Positions 11,101 through 23,095 of a DNA stretch of 64,000 bases are shown here, piece by piece. The DNA lies in the NCBI GenBank assembly GCA_011503125.2, contig WWBZ02000001.1, positions 3,100,001-3,164,000 on the forward strand, given 5' to 3'. Position numbers and translations under genes: made by a program. The notes beneath the pieces are model-generated. The model did not search any database. It saw only the letters and a list, made by a program, of their open reading frames with translations, and was not told the DNA's origin. The DNA is from Botryosphaeria dothidea (taxonomy: Eukaryota; Ascomycota; Dothideomycetes; Botryosphaeriales; Botryosphaeriaceae). Positions within the stretch are counted from its first letter, which is position 1; each line of letters opens with the position of its first letter.

Positions 11101-12935
11101 TTAGTCCTCATCCCAGTTGGGATTGGGACCCGGGGGTTTGGGCCCACCTGCCTGGCGCGCAACGATGATCTGGTCGACGGCCAGTACAGTGCGGGCGGCC
11201 TCGGTGGCCAGCTTGATGGCCCAGCTCTTGCTGACCAGGAGGTCGAGGATGCCCTCATCCACAACGTCGAGGACACCCGTCTTGTCCTCGTTCTCAATGT
11301 CCACGCCGGCCGTCCAGTAGGGCTTCTGGTCGTCGCCGGAGGCCTTGGACGCGGCGTGCGCAGTGTACAGGCGGGACAGCACTTCGGTGGCGTCCAGACC
11401 TGCGCTCTCGGCGAGGGTGCGCGGCACCACCTCGAAAGCCTCGGCGTACTTCTTGATTGCGTACTGCGACAGACCGGGAGTCTTCTCACCGATGGCGGTG
11501 ACGCGCTCGATCAGCTGCATCTCAGTGGCGCCGGCGCCGGGCACAAGGCGGGGGTCACGGGTGATAGCCTTCACAACATTGACGCCGTCATCAACAGCGC
11601 GCTCCAAATCATCCAGGTGGTTTTGGGTAGCGCCACGCAGGACCAACGTCGCCGTCCGGGTCTGCTCGTTCTCCTGGCGGAAGACAGTGACGCGGTCACC
11701 GCCGATCTCGATGGTCTCGACAACATCGACCGTGCCCATCTCGTCGGGCATGGGGGCGCCAAAACGAGCCAGCGGGGTGGCGCCAACAACGCGGCACAGG
11801 CGGCGAAGTTCGAACTTGGAGAGGACCTTGATGACGAGGATACCGAAGCGGTTGAGGTAGTGCAAGGCGAGCTCGCCGACGGTGGATCCGGCAACGACAA
11901 CGCGCACGCCCGAGTCGTGCAGTTCCTTGATCATAGTCTCGACTTGGTGCTCCTCGCCCTTGGTGAAGTCGAGCATCTCCTTGGCGTTGTGAAGCAGGAC
12001 GGTGCCCTTGGTCTCCGTCTGGCTGATGTCGATGGCGCTGGTGAAGACAGCAACCTTCGCCTTGGTTGCCTTCTTGATGCTTCCGTCCGGCTCGCGGCCG
12101 AAGACCATACCCTTGACGACCTTACTCTGTTCCAAGCTACCACCCATAATCTTGACCACGCGAATGTTGTCCACGTTGAAGTTGACCGGATTCTTGGGCA
12201 AGACAGCCAGCACGGCCTCGGCAACACTGTCGGCCAAAAAATCCTCGGTGCCGCTCTGCTTGGCGGCGATGACGGTGCGGATAGCCTTGCTCAGTTGTGC
12301 CTGGTCCCTCATGTCCTCGACCTTGTCAACAACAAGCTCTGCAGCGGCGTGCGTTAGTATGAGCCCTAAAGTCGCTACCAGAGTATTCACCTACGCTCCA
12401 ACACGTTCAATGCCTCCTTCTGCGCCTTCTCATAGCCCTGCACAATATCGCTGGTGTTCAGGCCCATCCGGATCAGCTGCTCGGCCTTCTTGAGCAACTC
12501 GCCGGCCAGGACGATGACCAGGTTGGTAGCGTCGCCCATCTCGGCCTCCTGCTGCTGGGAGGCCATGACCAGCAGCTTGGCAGCCGGGTGCACAACCTCC
12601 AGCTCGCGTAGTATGGTGGCGGCGTCGGAGGTGAGAATCATCTTCTGCAGGTGGTTGATGACGATCTTGTTGCGGCCATAGGGGCCGAGCGATGTCTGCA
12701 CCGTCTGGGTGATGGTGCGGCAGGCATCGATGTTGCGGATAACTGCACCATCCTCGGCATCATAGCTACGGGCGCGTCAGTAGCCGTTGCGGGCCATCTT
12801 CAGTGCACCAGGGGTGAGGGGAGAGCTCGGAGGTTGCGGGCGGTGGAGGGGCAGCTCGGGCGGCGTGTTCACGTACTTGTTGTAGCCCTGCTTGAAAAGC
12901 CCCGCGTTGGGGGCGCTGGGTATCGAGAGCGACAT
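11101..12935 (-). CDS. CCT8: T-complex protein 1 subunit theta (CCT8)
   Basis: One of the eight subunits of the cytosolic chaperonin TRiC/CCT, which folds actin and tubulin using ATP. Three exons (12877-12935, 12395-12765, 11101-12338) with introns of 111 and 56 nt give 555 aa, the normal size. The N-terminus is MSLSIPSAPNAGLFKQGYN. The group II chaperonin nucleotide-binding motifs TSLGPYGRNK and GDATNLV are clear. The C-terminal part has the theta-type segment RLCRVVGATPLARFG and ends PNPNWDED. Start choice is supported by the conserved theta N-terminus joined in frame to NYDAEDGAVIRNIDACRTI. A long open frame on the opposite strand here is a shadow. Confidence 0.96.
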
Positions 12936-13655
12936 TCTGGGAGAGGATTTGAGGGCCGGCGGGTTGTTGGAGGGAGGGGAGGGTGGAGGATAGGCGGCGG
13001 GCTACGAAAAGTCGAGGAGCTCCGCCCGCTGGATGTCGCGTTCGCCAAAACTAATCGCGTCCGCGGCAAAACCCCCCAGGTCTTGGCCACCGCCTTCCAT
13101 CCTGTTCCACCACAACCACACGTATCCTCTCCGCTTTCTCGCCGAGCAGATGATATCTCGCTCACAATATTGCTGCGCATGTCACTGATTTTGAGCATTT
13201 CTTCCATTCCCTGCGCTAGTAGACTTATAGACAGTTTGACTGGTACAGTTTCCGCCCAACACAGAGATTTCCACCCGCACTATTCGCTTTCCCTTCCAAA
13301 CAAAGAAATTTCCGCAAAGGAGAGAATGCGCGCACGCATCGGAGATTGGGATATTTTATTAGAGAGAAAAATCAGAGCGCGTCCGCCCAAGGAGCATGCG
13401 CCGTGAAACACATGGATCCAGACGAACCAACACGGCAATGCATCCCATATCTAAACGCCGCACGGCCAGCTTCGACACAAACAAAGAGAGAAATTGTAAG
13501 ACTTAGACACGCTGAGGAAAAGGAAATGGTTGGGAGCAGGAGAGCCGTCGTCCGGACTGTGGTATCTGAAAATCGACGAGACTGAGGGATTGGCTGGCGT
13601 ATCATCACTGATACATGCAAGAAAAACTACATCATTCCGTTGCCCGAGTCCTTCG
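12936..13655. other. Intergenic: CCT8 promoter and 3' side of the ApsA-like gene
   Basis: About 720 bp. The part nearest CCT8 is pyrimidine-rich on the coding strand, as is usual for highly expressed fungal genes. I see no gene, repeat or RNA. Confidence 0.5.
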
Positions 13656-16600
13656 TTACGAGGTGCTGTTGCGTGACCTGGCATCGAGCTCACTCTGGCT
13701 GGCAAGGAAGGTGCTCGCGCCGATCGAGCTGGAACGCGTGTGTGACGCCTTCCGGGTGTGGTTGTGGTGATGGTGATTGCCGTGAGGCTTCTTCGATAGC
13801 GAGCCCACGTCGTGTTTGCCTAGTCATCCGCGTGTCAGTGACGTCCAAGTACTTCGTTGGCTTCCTAATAACTTACCATCACAGCATGCCCGAACATTCT
13901 CCAACCTATCCGCCTCCCTCTCCTGTGCCTCGATCACCTGCCTCAAGTCTTCTGCCGAGTCAGGGACGAGAGAAGCATCATAGATCGATGCCTCCTGTCC
14001 GCTGGTCTTGCTACGGCGACTCGAGAATGAACCCCGGAAGCCTGCTGTCGCAGGACGGAACATCCCGCTTAGGCTGCTGAACCGGCCAGAAGTTGACGGT
14101 GTAGTGGGCGTGAGCGTTGCAGATCGCTGCTCGGCCGCTCGCCTCTTGGCAATAGTAGCAAGGCGGCTGCGCTGCGGAGACGAGTTCCTCGTCGTGCGGC
14201 TGTTGTACGATGACAGCGACATGCGAGAGCGGGCAGTCTGGCGAGAGCCACTCCGGCCGAAGGCGGGGTTGAATTCTTGAGCTTCTTCAGGGGTCATGTC
14301 TTTATCCGTGGATGCTGGGTCATCATCGCGCTCGTTGCTAGTGCGCAGGAGCAGATAAGAGAGGGCATTGAACCAGGTCTCGTGCCTCTGGCCCGTCGTG
14401 GCGGTAAACTTGACTGCACGACCGGGAGTGACAACAATCAGGCTCTTGCGGTGCAGACCAGGTGGGTAGGGGTTGTCATCCGTCTCAACCCGAACATCCT
14501 CGATCTGTACGCTCTTGGCTTTAAGTTGTGCCTTGCCTGCAGTGGCCGGGTCTTGGTCACTCCAGTAGAGCGTGCGCGTGTACGGGTGAACCCAGAAGAA
14601 CCGCCTATGTCTGTTAACAGACATCTCCTCGCGACCGGCCTTGCGCGTGTACTTCCACAGATACTCTCCAATCATCGTCTGGGTAATGGCCTGCACCATG
14701 CGAGGATCGATGGCCTGGCCGTACTCGTCGCGTCCAATCGGGTTGACGGGGATGTTGAAACGCTGGTCAATCTCCGAAGCAAACGAAGAAACCGAAGTGC
14801 GGCGTGAGATAGGAGAGGACACCTCGCTACGAGCTGCTTGGAGACGCGGGCGAGGCGTCGTGCCGCTCCTGACGGAGTGCGGGCTGGTACCCCGGGTGCT
14901 GCCGTGGAGACTGGCGGTGCCGTTAGGGGTACGCGGCCGGAACTGGGAGGCATGAGAGCTGTTCTGGTTCTTGTAGGCAGACGCAGGCTTCGTTGGCGGG
15001 CCCATCGCACTGGGAGTCTGTGGCACCTTTTGGGCAGCAGCAGCGATAACCTCCTGGTGGTTCGGAGGAAGAGGCGGTGCGGGCTCCGAACGAGCGCTGC
15101 GTATGCTCTGCGAGCTTCCAGGTCTGCGCACCGTCTTGTACGCTGGTGCATCCTTCGGGCTGGAGAAGGAAGACTTGCTCGGAGACGAGGGGATCTTGGT
15201 AGGGCTTGGCGGAGCACCGATAACAGCGGCCCGGTCCTTCGACAGGAGATCATCCAGCTCAGCAGAAGAAACCATTGTCTGTGTGCTTCCATCGGCCACC
15301 GAAATCTTTTGCTTCTTGGAGCTGGGCCGCTCAACATGAGCCACATTCTCGTTAATGGGAGCAAAAGGTCTTCGGCTCTCTGAAACGGGCTCCTGCGTAG
15401 CGACGACGCGCGTTTCCTTGGACATAATGTCGAAGGCATTTGCCTTGTGCGCTGCTGCCAGCGGACGTCCGGGCATCTCGGCCTCCTTCGGCTCAACGTG
15501 TTGCGTTGAGATATTGGCGTAAGACAGAGCAGGGACGGGCTTTTGAGTCTCCTTGAGAGCAACAGGCTCGACGTCCTGCGCTGAGATATTGGCGTACGAC
15601 AAAGAAGGAGCGGATTTCCCGAAGCCCTCGGGAAGTGGTAATGAAACCGGCTCGACACCCTGCCCAAGAACGGGAGAGATCGACGACGGAGCAACCTTGG
15701 CGGCCGCGGGAAGCTCTGCAGCCACGGGCTCGGCTTGCAGAGACGAGATAGAGGAGAGCTGAAGGTCGATAGGCTTGATCTCGGGCTCTGCGGGCGCGAC
15801 GGGCTCCGAGTGAAGAGAAGAAATGGAAGAGAGTTGGAAGGAAGGCGGGATGACCTTGGGCACCTCAGGCGAGACCGGCTCAGTGTCAATGGACGAGATC
15901 TGAGAAAGCTGCGAGTTCGCTGCGGGAAGCTCGAGTTCACGAGCAACAGGAGTCTCGGCCTCAACAGGCTCTGAGTGCAGAGAGAGGATAGACGAAAGCT
16001 GCGAAGGCTCGACCTGAGGACGCACGACCGTCGTAGGAGGCTCCGAGTCCAAGGGCTCAGAGTGGAGGGAGGAGATGGGAGTGAGGCGGAGAGGTGGTGG
16101 GATGACCTTCGGCAGGGTAGGGGCCTCGGGTTCAATGGGCTCAGATTGTAGAGCAGACACGGATGACAGTCCGAGCTGAGGAGTGACAGTTGCCTCAGGC
16201 TCCACAGGCTCCGAGTGCAGAGAAGAAAGGGACGAAAGTCCAAGCTTGGGGATAACAGGCGTCTCTGGTTCCACGGGCTCTGAATGCAATGAAGAGACCG
16301 ATGATAGTCCAAGCTTCGGAGCGACTGGCGCCTCGGGCTCTACAGGCTCCTCGGAATGGAGAGAGGATACGGAAGAAATTGCAAGGGCAGGAATGACTGG
16401 TGCCTCAGGCTCAATAGGCTCTGACTGCAAAGAAGCAACGGAGGAAAGAGCAAGCTTTGGTGCAGAGGGGGCCGCAGGCTCGACAGGCTCGGAGTGCAAC
16501 GAGGCAAGAGAAGAGAAAGCAAACTTTGGCGCCTCGGGAGCGGCAGGCTCAACAGGTTCCGAGGCAAGCGAAGAGATGGAAGACACCTGGAGGTTTTGTG

Positions 16601-19157
16601 GGAGGGGCTCGAGAGGCTCAACCTGCTGCGAGTTGACTTCGGAAAGGCTTAGCGGGGCGGGCGTCGTCACCGCGATTTCTTCCTGAGCGGCACTAGCCTG
16701 TCCCAAGACGGTTCCAGTGGATGGCGCAGTCGACGCTGGCGAGTCGAGACTCGGCTCCTCAAGCGCCGACGGGGCCAACTCAAGCGTGGACTCTCTGTGG
16801 CTCTCCGTCTGAGTGTCCGAATCCTTGCCAAGGCCGAAACCCAGTCCGCCGGCAATGGCGGCGCCAAGGGCAGCGGATGTGCTCGAGATCGAGCGGTTAG
16901 ACTGAGGGCTCCAGGGATCCGTGTTTGTAGACGAGTCAACCATAGGCGTCTTGGCCAATGATGCCTTGCGAATCAAAGCACGATCGGCAATGGCCCTGCG
17001 AAGCTGAGGAGATTCCTGAGGCGAGATGATCGAGCTCCGACCAGGGGTGCCAGGCTCGCTCTCAGGGTCCAAGTCACTGTCACGCTCGCTGAAGTTTCCA
17101 AGTTCAGCCAATAGACTCTTTCCACCGTCGGCTTCGGCGTGACTACCATCGCTCATGAAACTTGCGGAAGGAGACTTCGTAACATCAGAAGCGTTTCCAT
17201 TGAGTGCCTCTGTCGCGTTGCGTACAGAACGACGGGCATTGCGGGTAACCTTGAGACGATAGCGGGGCTGCTCAGATCTTTGCGGAGTTCTGATGTCAGC
17301 CTCACTATCAAGCTCGTCTCCGGACGTGGAGGCAGTGCTGAGGTATGAGTCCCGGTGGCCGGCAGGAACCTGGCTCAGGCGGGAGTAGCGGCGGCTGCGG
17401 AGCTGTCCACGGGCAGAGCCCACTTCAGTTTCAGTGTCCTCCTCGGTGCTAGAGCCAGCCATGGTTTCAACACCAGTCTGGAACGCCTCTGTTTCCGTAG
17501 CAGTATCACGCTCGTTGGCCGTTTCAAAAGCGTCGGAGTTCTCGGTGGCAGTTTGGAAGTTCTCAGTACTCGAGTTAAACGAAGCAGACGTCACACGACG
17601 ACTGAAGGGGCTGAGGCCAACGCCGCCAATGGTCGGCTTCGGTCTCCTGCTCGGTGTTTCAGGAACGTCATGTTCGTCGTTATCCTCCCAGTCGCCATCG
17701 TCGAGAATGATCTCGTCCTTGGAGCCTCTCGCCATACCCAATCTATCGGGCCTGGGTGGTTTCTTGAACAGGTCCTGCTTTTCATTCGGTCGGCGCTTCT
17801 TGACAGAGGCACCCACACCGTTCACGGCTTCTCGCCGGGCGATATCGAGCTCGTCCTTAGTTTCCTGCAACAATCTTCGAAGTTCCATCTTCTCAGTTTT
17901 CTCGCGATGAATATTATTCTTCAGGTTTTGGATCATGCGGTGGGCGTGTTGCAGAGAACTCTTCAGAGTTTCGGTCTCGAGTTGGCTATGTCGTGGGGTG
18001 AACTTGCTGGGCGATGGTGGTGGTGAGTGGTCAGGAGTGCTCTGATCAGAGTCTTGGCCGTCGCCCTCTTCGTTGGAGTTCCTCCCTGATCCGGATTCCT
18101 CAAGTCTCCGATGATAAGCTACAGCTCTGGCAAGTTCTTCATTCTGCGAGAGAAGATCTTCCACCTTGCGTTGCAGCGCACTTCGTTCGGCCTCGCCAGA
18201 ACTGACGTTTCGGCGCAGGCCCGTGATTTCGGCTTCATATTGTCTGTGGGCTGCCTGATGATCATCGTGCAGTTTGCCATGGGCCTGCTTCAGATCTTCA
18301 AGCTCACGTTCGACCGACGTCTTCTCGGAGTTGGCAGTTGTTAGATTCTGATTCAGGCGATGTTCCTTGTCCTCGGCCTCCTTCTGTTGTGCTGTGAGCT
18401 CCTGGATTCTCGTTTCCAGGTTCCAGTTCTCATCCTTGAAGCGCTGCTCGCTCTCATCCAGAACACGGAGACGCTGCGTCAACCCTTCTACTTCAACCTC
18501 CAGACGGGAGCGCTCGGTGCTGATAAGCTTGAGCTGTTCGTCCTTCTCAGTCAGAGCAGCCTGCAGCTCCCGAACCTGGTTGAGCAGAGAGCTACTGATC
18601 TCGGTGGCAAGTTTGATGTCATGGATGCGGTTTGGCTGCTGGTTCCGTTGTTTCCTGGAAGACGGGACACTAATCTTTGAGGGAGAGTTCTGGGCTTCGC
18701 TCGAGAAAATGGAGTTGCCTTCGGAGTCCAGGGACTGATGGTAGCTAGGCACCCGGGTCTTGGGGATAAAAGCGCGTGCAGTATCTTTGCCAACCTCGTT
18801 GAACTCGCGCTCCAGTTCCACGAGTTTTGTGCGCAGTTCGGGGCCGATCTCGGTTGCATCTTGTTGCTGAGCGATCTCCTTCAGGCGGTCGCTGAGCTCT
18901 TTGCGCTGCTGAACCAGAACGGTGCCCAACTGCGAAGCCTCCTGCAGCCTGCGCTCAGTTTCCGCCAAATGGGCCTCTAGAGCGCGCTTTGCCTGTGAGG
19001 GCGAGCCCTCGGCGTAAATCGAGAACAACTGATTATCGAAGCCGGCATATCTGCGCCGCGAGTCGGAATTGTTGGAAGCAGCAGGCGAAACGAAGGGGTC
19101 GGACTCGTCAACGTCAACAGCGACGACCTTGGGCGGGGAGGCGGCAGACGTCGGCAT
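13656..19157 (-). CDS. apsA: Cortical nuclear-migration protein, ApsA/Num1 type, with PH domain
   Basis: Large scaffold of the ApsA/Num1/Mcp5 family. It sits at the cell cortex and anchors dynein and mitochondria for nuclear positioning. Two exons (13877-19157 and 13656-13819) with a 57-nt intron give 1814 aa. Residues about 50-450 are coiled coil. A Ser/Glu-rich region follows, then a tandem array of about 23-residue repeats (listed separately). A C-terminal PH domain spans about 1490-1605 (starting IGEYLWKYTRKAG; core RHRRFFWVHPYTRTLYWSDQ) and should bind PI(4,5)P2. The last exon converts the end into a conserved-looking tail, CCDGKHDVGSLSKK, plus a His-rich stretch. Without the intron the frame stops soon after ENVRACCDG. 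The start is ATG at 19155-19157. Family membership is confident; the gene symbol is by analogy with Aspergillus. Confidence 0.92.
15475..16640 (-). repeat. Coding tandem repeats, Ser-Leu-His-Ser-Glu-Pro units
   Basis: Inside the ApsA/Num1-type gene lie about a dozen imperfect direct repeats of roughly 23 codons. The typical unit is SSVSSLHSEPVEPEAPVAPK. The best-conserved block is LHSEPVEPE. The array decays towards both ends, where units become SYANISAQDVEP and NLQVSSISSLASEPVEP. Direct repeats are known in this protein family; copy number commonly varies between strains. Confidence 0.85.
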
Positions 19158-20208
19158 GGTCGTCGCAGGACGCAGGCCGGGGCGTCGGGGTCGGCTCTCG
19201 CGGTCGGTGAAAGCGCTGGCGAAGAGAAGATTGGCGGCGCTGGGGGTGCGGATTGAGCGGGCGGAACCGGGGCGGGATGCTGGCGGCGTCGGTTGTTTGT
19301 TTCAAGCTATTAGATTCGTAGGGAAGGGGAAAAGAGCGTCGGCGGCGCAGAGTAACGGCCGCAAATAGGAAGCAAAGAAAGGAACAGCGGGAAAGTGAGC
19401 GCGCCGCGCAGCGTCCGCTTGTCGATGCGCAACGGCGGCCGGTCGTGGACGGGCTGCGCGCAGTGGTCGGTGGTGCGCGTCGACAACAACAGAGAACAAC
19501 AGACTCGGGGTGTGTCGGCAGCGGCGCTGGAGGCGCGGTCAACAGGCACGGGGGCGTCGACGCGTCTCTCTGCCGCTGGAGGGGGGATTAAGGGCGTGGA
19601 GAGCTGCGCATCGCTGGGGTTGCGCGCGCAGTCGAGGAGTGGCCAGTCGCGAGGAGTAGAAGCAGCGCAGAGGGGGCGCGGGCGAGGACGCTATGGCTCC
19701 CAACGATCCAACGATGGGCGGACGAGGGCACGAGGGGAGGGCCTAGCTCACAACGCGGCCAAGCGAAGCCTCTCCTGGCCTGCAGCCGCACGCAGCATCT
19801 ATTCGTGACACATCTGCAAGCATGTTATTCTACACGTCCGCCGACGCGTCCCCGGCCGCGACCCTCTCCATGCCTGCCCGCCGCAACGGCTGCTGCTCGC
19901 CGTGCTGAGCATGACGTGCCAGCAGCCTTCTAGCCCGCACGCCAGAAGCCGCTTCGTCCCGGAAACCCGTTGTGAGTTGCGCCGATCTCAATCGATCCCC
20001 TATCGTTACCGCCCTGGATCCAATATATCTTACACGCTCCCCATCGCCCTCGCCGCCCGCGCCTCCCCTGACGGCTCCCGCACGCTGCCCGCAGAACACC
20101 TCACATGCGCAGGGCTGCGCGAGTGGAGCGCGAATCCGTGCGTGATGAGGTGTTCCTGCATGTCTCCCGCGCGGATGCTCCGAGCTCCCGTGTCCACCGG
20201 GACAGTCA
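19158..20208. other. GC-rich intergenic region
   Basis: About 1.05 kb holding the promoter and 5' UTR of the ApsA-like gene and the 3' flank of the terpene synthase. It is rich in GC and in short direct repeats, and has no supported gene. Confidence 0.5.
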
Positions 20209-22075
20209 CTACGACGGCACCAGCACCACCTTTCGCGTCTCGCGCACTCGGTCGACGTCCGCGCCGAAGTAGCGCTGCGACTTGAAGCTGCGTTGGCACC
20301 AAAGCGTCAGTTAGCCAGCGGTCAAGTCAACGTTGTCAGTGGCGCTGTGTGCGACGTGGCACTGGGCGCCCGGGCAACGCTCGTGCCCCCCGTAACTGTA
20401 CGGCCTGGTCGTGGCGCATAAGAGCAACTTACCTCCATCGGACATTTGCCTTGAGCACATCCACACACGCCTTGAGATACTGCTGCACTTGCACGTCGAC
20501 CTGCTCGCCCCAGCACGGCACCTCCGAGTGCGCAATGTACCATTGCCGGTAGCAGCGGTGCAGCAGCTCGTTGGCCTTATCGTAGCTCTGCTGCTGCGTG
20601 AGGCCCAGCCGCCGCCGGAAGATGGAGATTAGGTTCTGGCTGTGCCCGATGCTCTACCCGAAATCAGTCAGTCATTTCCGAGACATTGGGCCTTCAGGCA
20701 CGCTGGTTATTGCTCACGTGCTCCCGATGATACGAAAGGATATCGTTCTGTCTGTTTCACGTCAACGTTGACGTCTGCTTAGTATTGGCTGTGGGTGATC
20801 GGCCTTACAGCGTTAGTATCTCGGCCACTAGCCGCTCAATCTCCTGAATCGCCTCGTGCTCGACGACCTCCCGTGGCAGATCGATGCCGTACGCATATCT
20901 TGAGCGCCTGTCAGTGATCCGCTCCAATACACGGGCACTTGCTCATGATTCCTTACTCTTCCAGAGCAAGCAGTGGATACAGCCCGATGTTCTGCGCACG
21001 GACTTGCAGGTACCGGCGAATGTTCTCCATGACGACCATGTCATCAAACGCCTCTCCATGAAGCTCTGCAACACTGTGGCAAAAGTGGGCGTTCGACTTG
21101 ACGTAACGTTCGCGAACAGCTGTCACTCTCTTAGCGTGGCACCGGGGTCTGCATGCACCAAGGGAATCCTTACCAGGAGGCGATGACTGTATCCCGCATC
21201 AGCTTGTTACCCAACACGCAGCAGAAAAATTCATAGGGCACACACCTTTTCGACTCTCTCCCAAATCGATTGGAAGAGCAATTGCAATGGTGTTACTTCC
21301 CTGACAGCTGGGTAATGTCTCTCAACCTCGTTTGTGGTGGCCGATGAGACGGCTGCGCCATATTTATTTGACGCGTTGTCGGCCAGAAAGCTGGAAAAGT
21401 GTCTCGCCATTGGCCGAGGTCTTATGGAGGGCCTTTTGTGTTCGCCTTCGCCGCCGAGTATGGAAACCATTCGCGCGACCTCGGCCTTCCCTTTTTTTTG
21501 GTCTTTGCCTAGCTCTCCCTCGTCGAATTCTGTTTGTAGTCAGGCACGAACATGCTTCCTATTGGTCTCATCGCTTACGGTCATCGAATTCAAACACCTT
21601 TATGTTGTGTCAGTGATGTAAGTTCTGTATTGCAGCTCTTGAAACTGACCCAGTATATCCAGTCACAAACCGTGCGGAACCTCTCCTTGCCAGCGTCGGG
21701 GCACATAATGGCGCTGAAGTAACAGAAATCGGCGGCACAACGCTTTCTGATTTCCTGCTCGCTGAGATTTTTCCAGAGATTGTTCCTCATCCACTCTTCG
21801 GATTCTCTCTTCACCTCCTCGTAGTGCGGATTCACCTTTGGTTCGGGGGAAATGAAAGTAACAAAGAGATCCGGCAGAGTGGCCATGGTGACGTTTTCTC
21901 GCGCCTCTTCAGGAGTACGCGGACGTAAGAATCTCGTCTGGCTGACCTCCATGCTCTTGAGTGCCTCTTTGAGTTGGTGACGGGAAGAGAGGAAGGAGGA
22001 AAGCGCCATGTCAGAGATGGGCTTGAACTGCATGATCGCGTGACGGAAGCCATGGTCGCGTCTCTTGGTATACAT
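20209..22075 (-). CDS. Sesquiterpene synthase-like class I terpene cyclase
   Basis: A class I terpene synthase that ionises a prenyl diphosphate (probably farnesyl diphosphate) with Mg2+. Nine exons are needed: 21650-22075, 21579-21597, 21246-21529, 21174-21186, 20957-21119, 20809-20898, 20718-20751, 20433-20653 and 20209-20287, giving 442 aa. The aspartate-rich motif is formed across a splice: FEFDDQFDEGEL (D147, D148, D151, E152). The NSE motif NDILSYHRE (N334, S338, E342) and the C-terminal RY pair (R422-Y423) in RWSFKSQRYFG are all intact, so the enzyme should be active. Exon 4 is only 13 nt. The EYAYGIDLP segment before the NSE helix is typical of fungal sesquiterpene synthases of the presilphiperfolanol or pentalenene-synthase-like group. 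A TATA box lies 108 nt upstream. No P450 or oxidase is adjacent, so the product may be released unmodified or finished by genes elsewhere. Confidence 0.9.
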
Positions 22076-22096
22076 TGTTTCTGTTGTTGAGGGCTT

Positions 22097-22109
22097 GGGG
22101 GGGGGGGGG
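22097..22109. repeat. Homopolymer run of 13 G (C on the gene strand)
   Basis: A 13-base G tract lies 22-34 bp upstream of the terpene synthase ATG, within its probable 5' UTR. On the transcript it would be a C13 tract. Its length may vary between isolates or be a sequencing uncertainty. Confidence 0.9.
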
Positions 22110-22182
22110 TCGAATCGTATGTTCCAGGCTGCTGGATTGCTTCACGGCTGCGTTCATTCACTCATTTGTCCTGTCTTTATCC

Positions 22183-22190
22183 TATTTATA
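22183..22190 (-). promoter_or_regulatory. TATA box of the terpene synthase gene
   Basis: Reads TATAAATA on the minus strand, 108 nt upstream of the terpene synthase ATG, a usual distance for a fungal TATA promoter with a short leader. Confidence 0.55.
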
Positions 22191-23095
22191 CAGGATGAAC
22201 ACCACATCCATTGGCTGGAGTAGAGAACCGCACGGCACAACTCCGACCCCAGTGACCACCCTCCGGAGTCTTGTTCCTGCGCGTGAACATGCCGCATGTT
22301 GTGCAATCCGGCGGGATGGCCGCGCGGTAGCCTAAGGGCCAAGGTGGAGCGCAACGCCCTTTCTTCCAATGGAGAGGAATAAGGCCAGAATGCGCAGGCC
22401 TCAAATGCTAGGCTACAAGCGGCAGCTAGAAGCAGGTTCCGAGCAAGTTCCGTGCCACATTGGAACTCGCGATCCTCCGAAACCCCTTCGCAAGGCTGGC
22501 TGACTATGACCGTCGGCGAATTATGCGGTCAAGCGAGTGTTGCTCAACGCTGGCGCCGGGCGGTGCTGCCGAAGACGGCTTGCCGCAACTGGTAGAAAGG
22601 AGACTTGATGCGCATTGCCGATGCGACGTTTTGCATGACACGTCTCGAATGAGGTGCCTTTGCGCTTAGTAAGGCATCAGGTACAAGCGTCAAACACATC
22701 CCGGAACTTTCTCCATCATTTGGCAAATAGAAACCGCAAGGCGCGCGTGGCTGGACTCTAAGACCCAACCCTGGTATCACGAAGGCCTAGACCATGATGT
22801 CAGCTCATAAAAGCGTGCAATGTGTCGTAGGTCAGCTGGCTTGGGAGTTGACTATGATCGTTTTTATGCAGGATGGCATTTGGTGTTGCGAAAGCACTGG
22901 AGGATGCGGAGCCGCCTCCGCCGCCCCGCCTAAGTAAGCAGCGTGGCGTTCTTTTTGTGACTAAGCGCAGCTGATGTCTTGGCCCTAGGTTCCTGCTTGA
23001 CGGGATACCTTTTCACCGACGACAACCTATACGTCCTGTTCCTGCGCATCCGGTTCACCGATACGCGCTCGCAGTCGACCGATCGCATTACAGCC

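Larger units (their letters stand above)
22076..23095. other. Divergent intergenic region, terpene synthase / CWC24
   Basis: About 1 kb between divergent genes. Apart from the TATA box and G tract on the left side, I see no element. An in-frame extension of the CWC24 frame reaches upstream to 22979, but has no ATG before 23096. Confidence 0.5.

Noticed and set aside
11356..12357. 333-codon open frame on the plus strand
   Set aside because: It is antisense to the conserved CCT8 coding region and has no motif; codon-position bias belongs to CCT8.
14672..16312. 546-codon minus-strand frame of Ser/Arg/Leu/Pro-rich sequence
   Set aside because: It is the shifted frame of the ApsA repeat array on the same strand; the repeats keep it open by composition.
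22979..23095. N-terminal extension of the CWC24 frame (ALGSCLTGYLFTDDNLYV...)
   Set aside because: There is no ATG before 23096 and the extension lacks resemblance to the family N-terminus.
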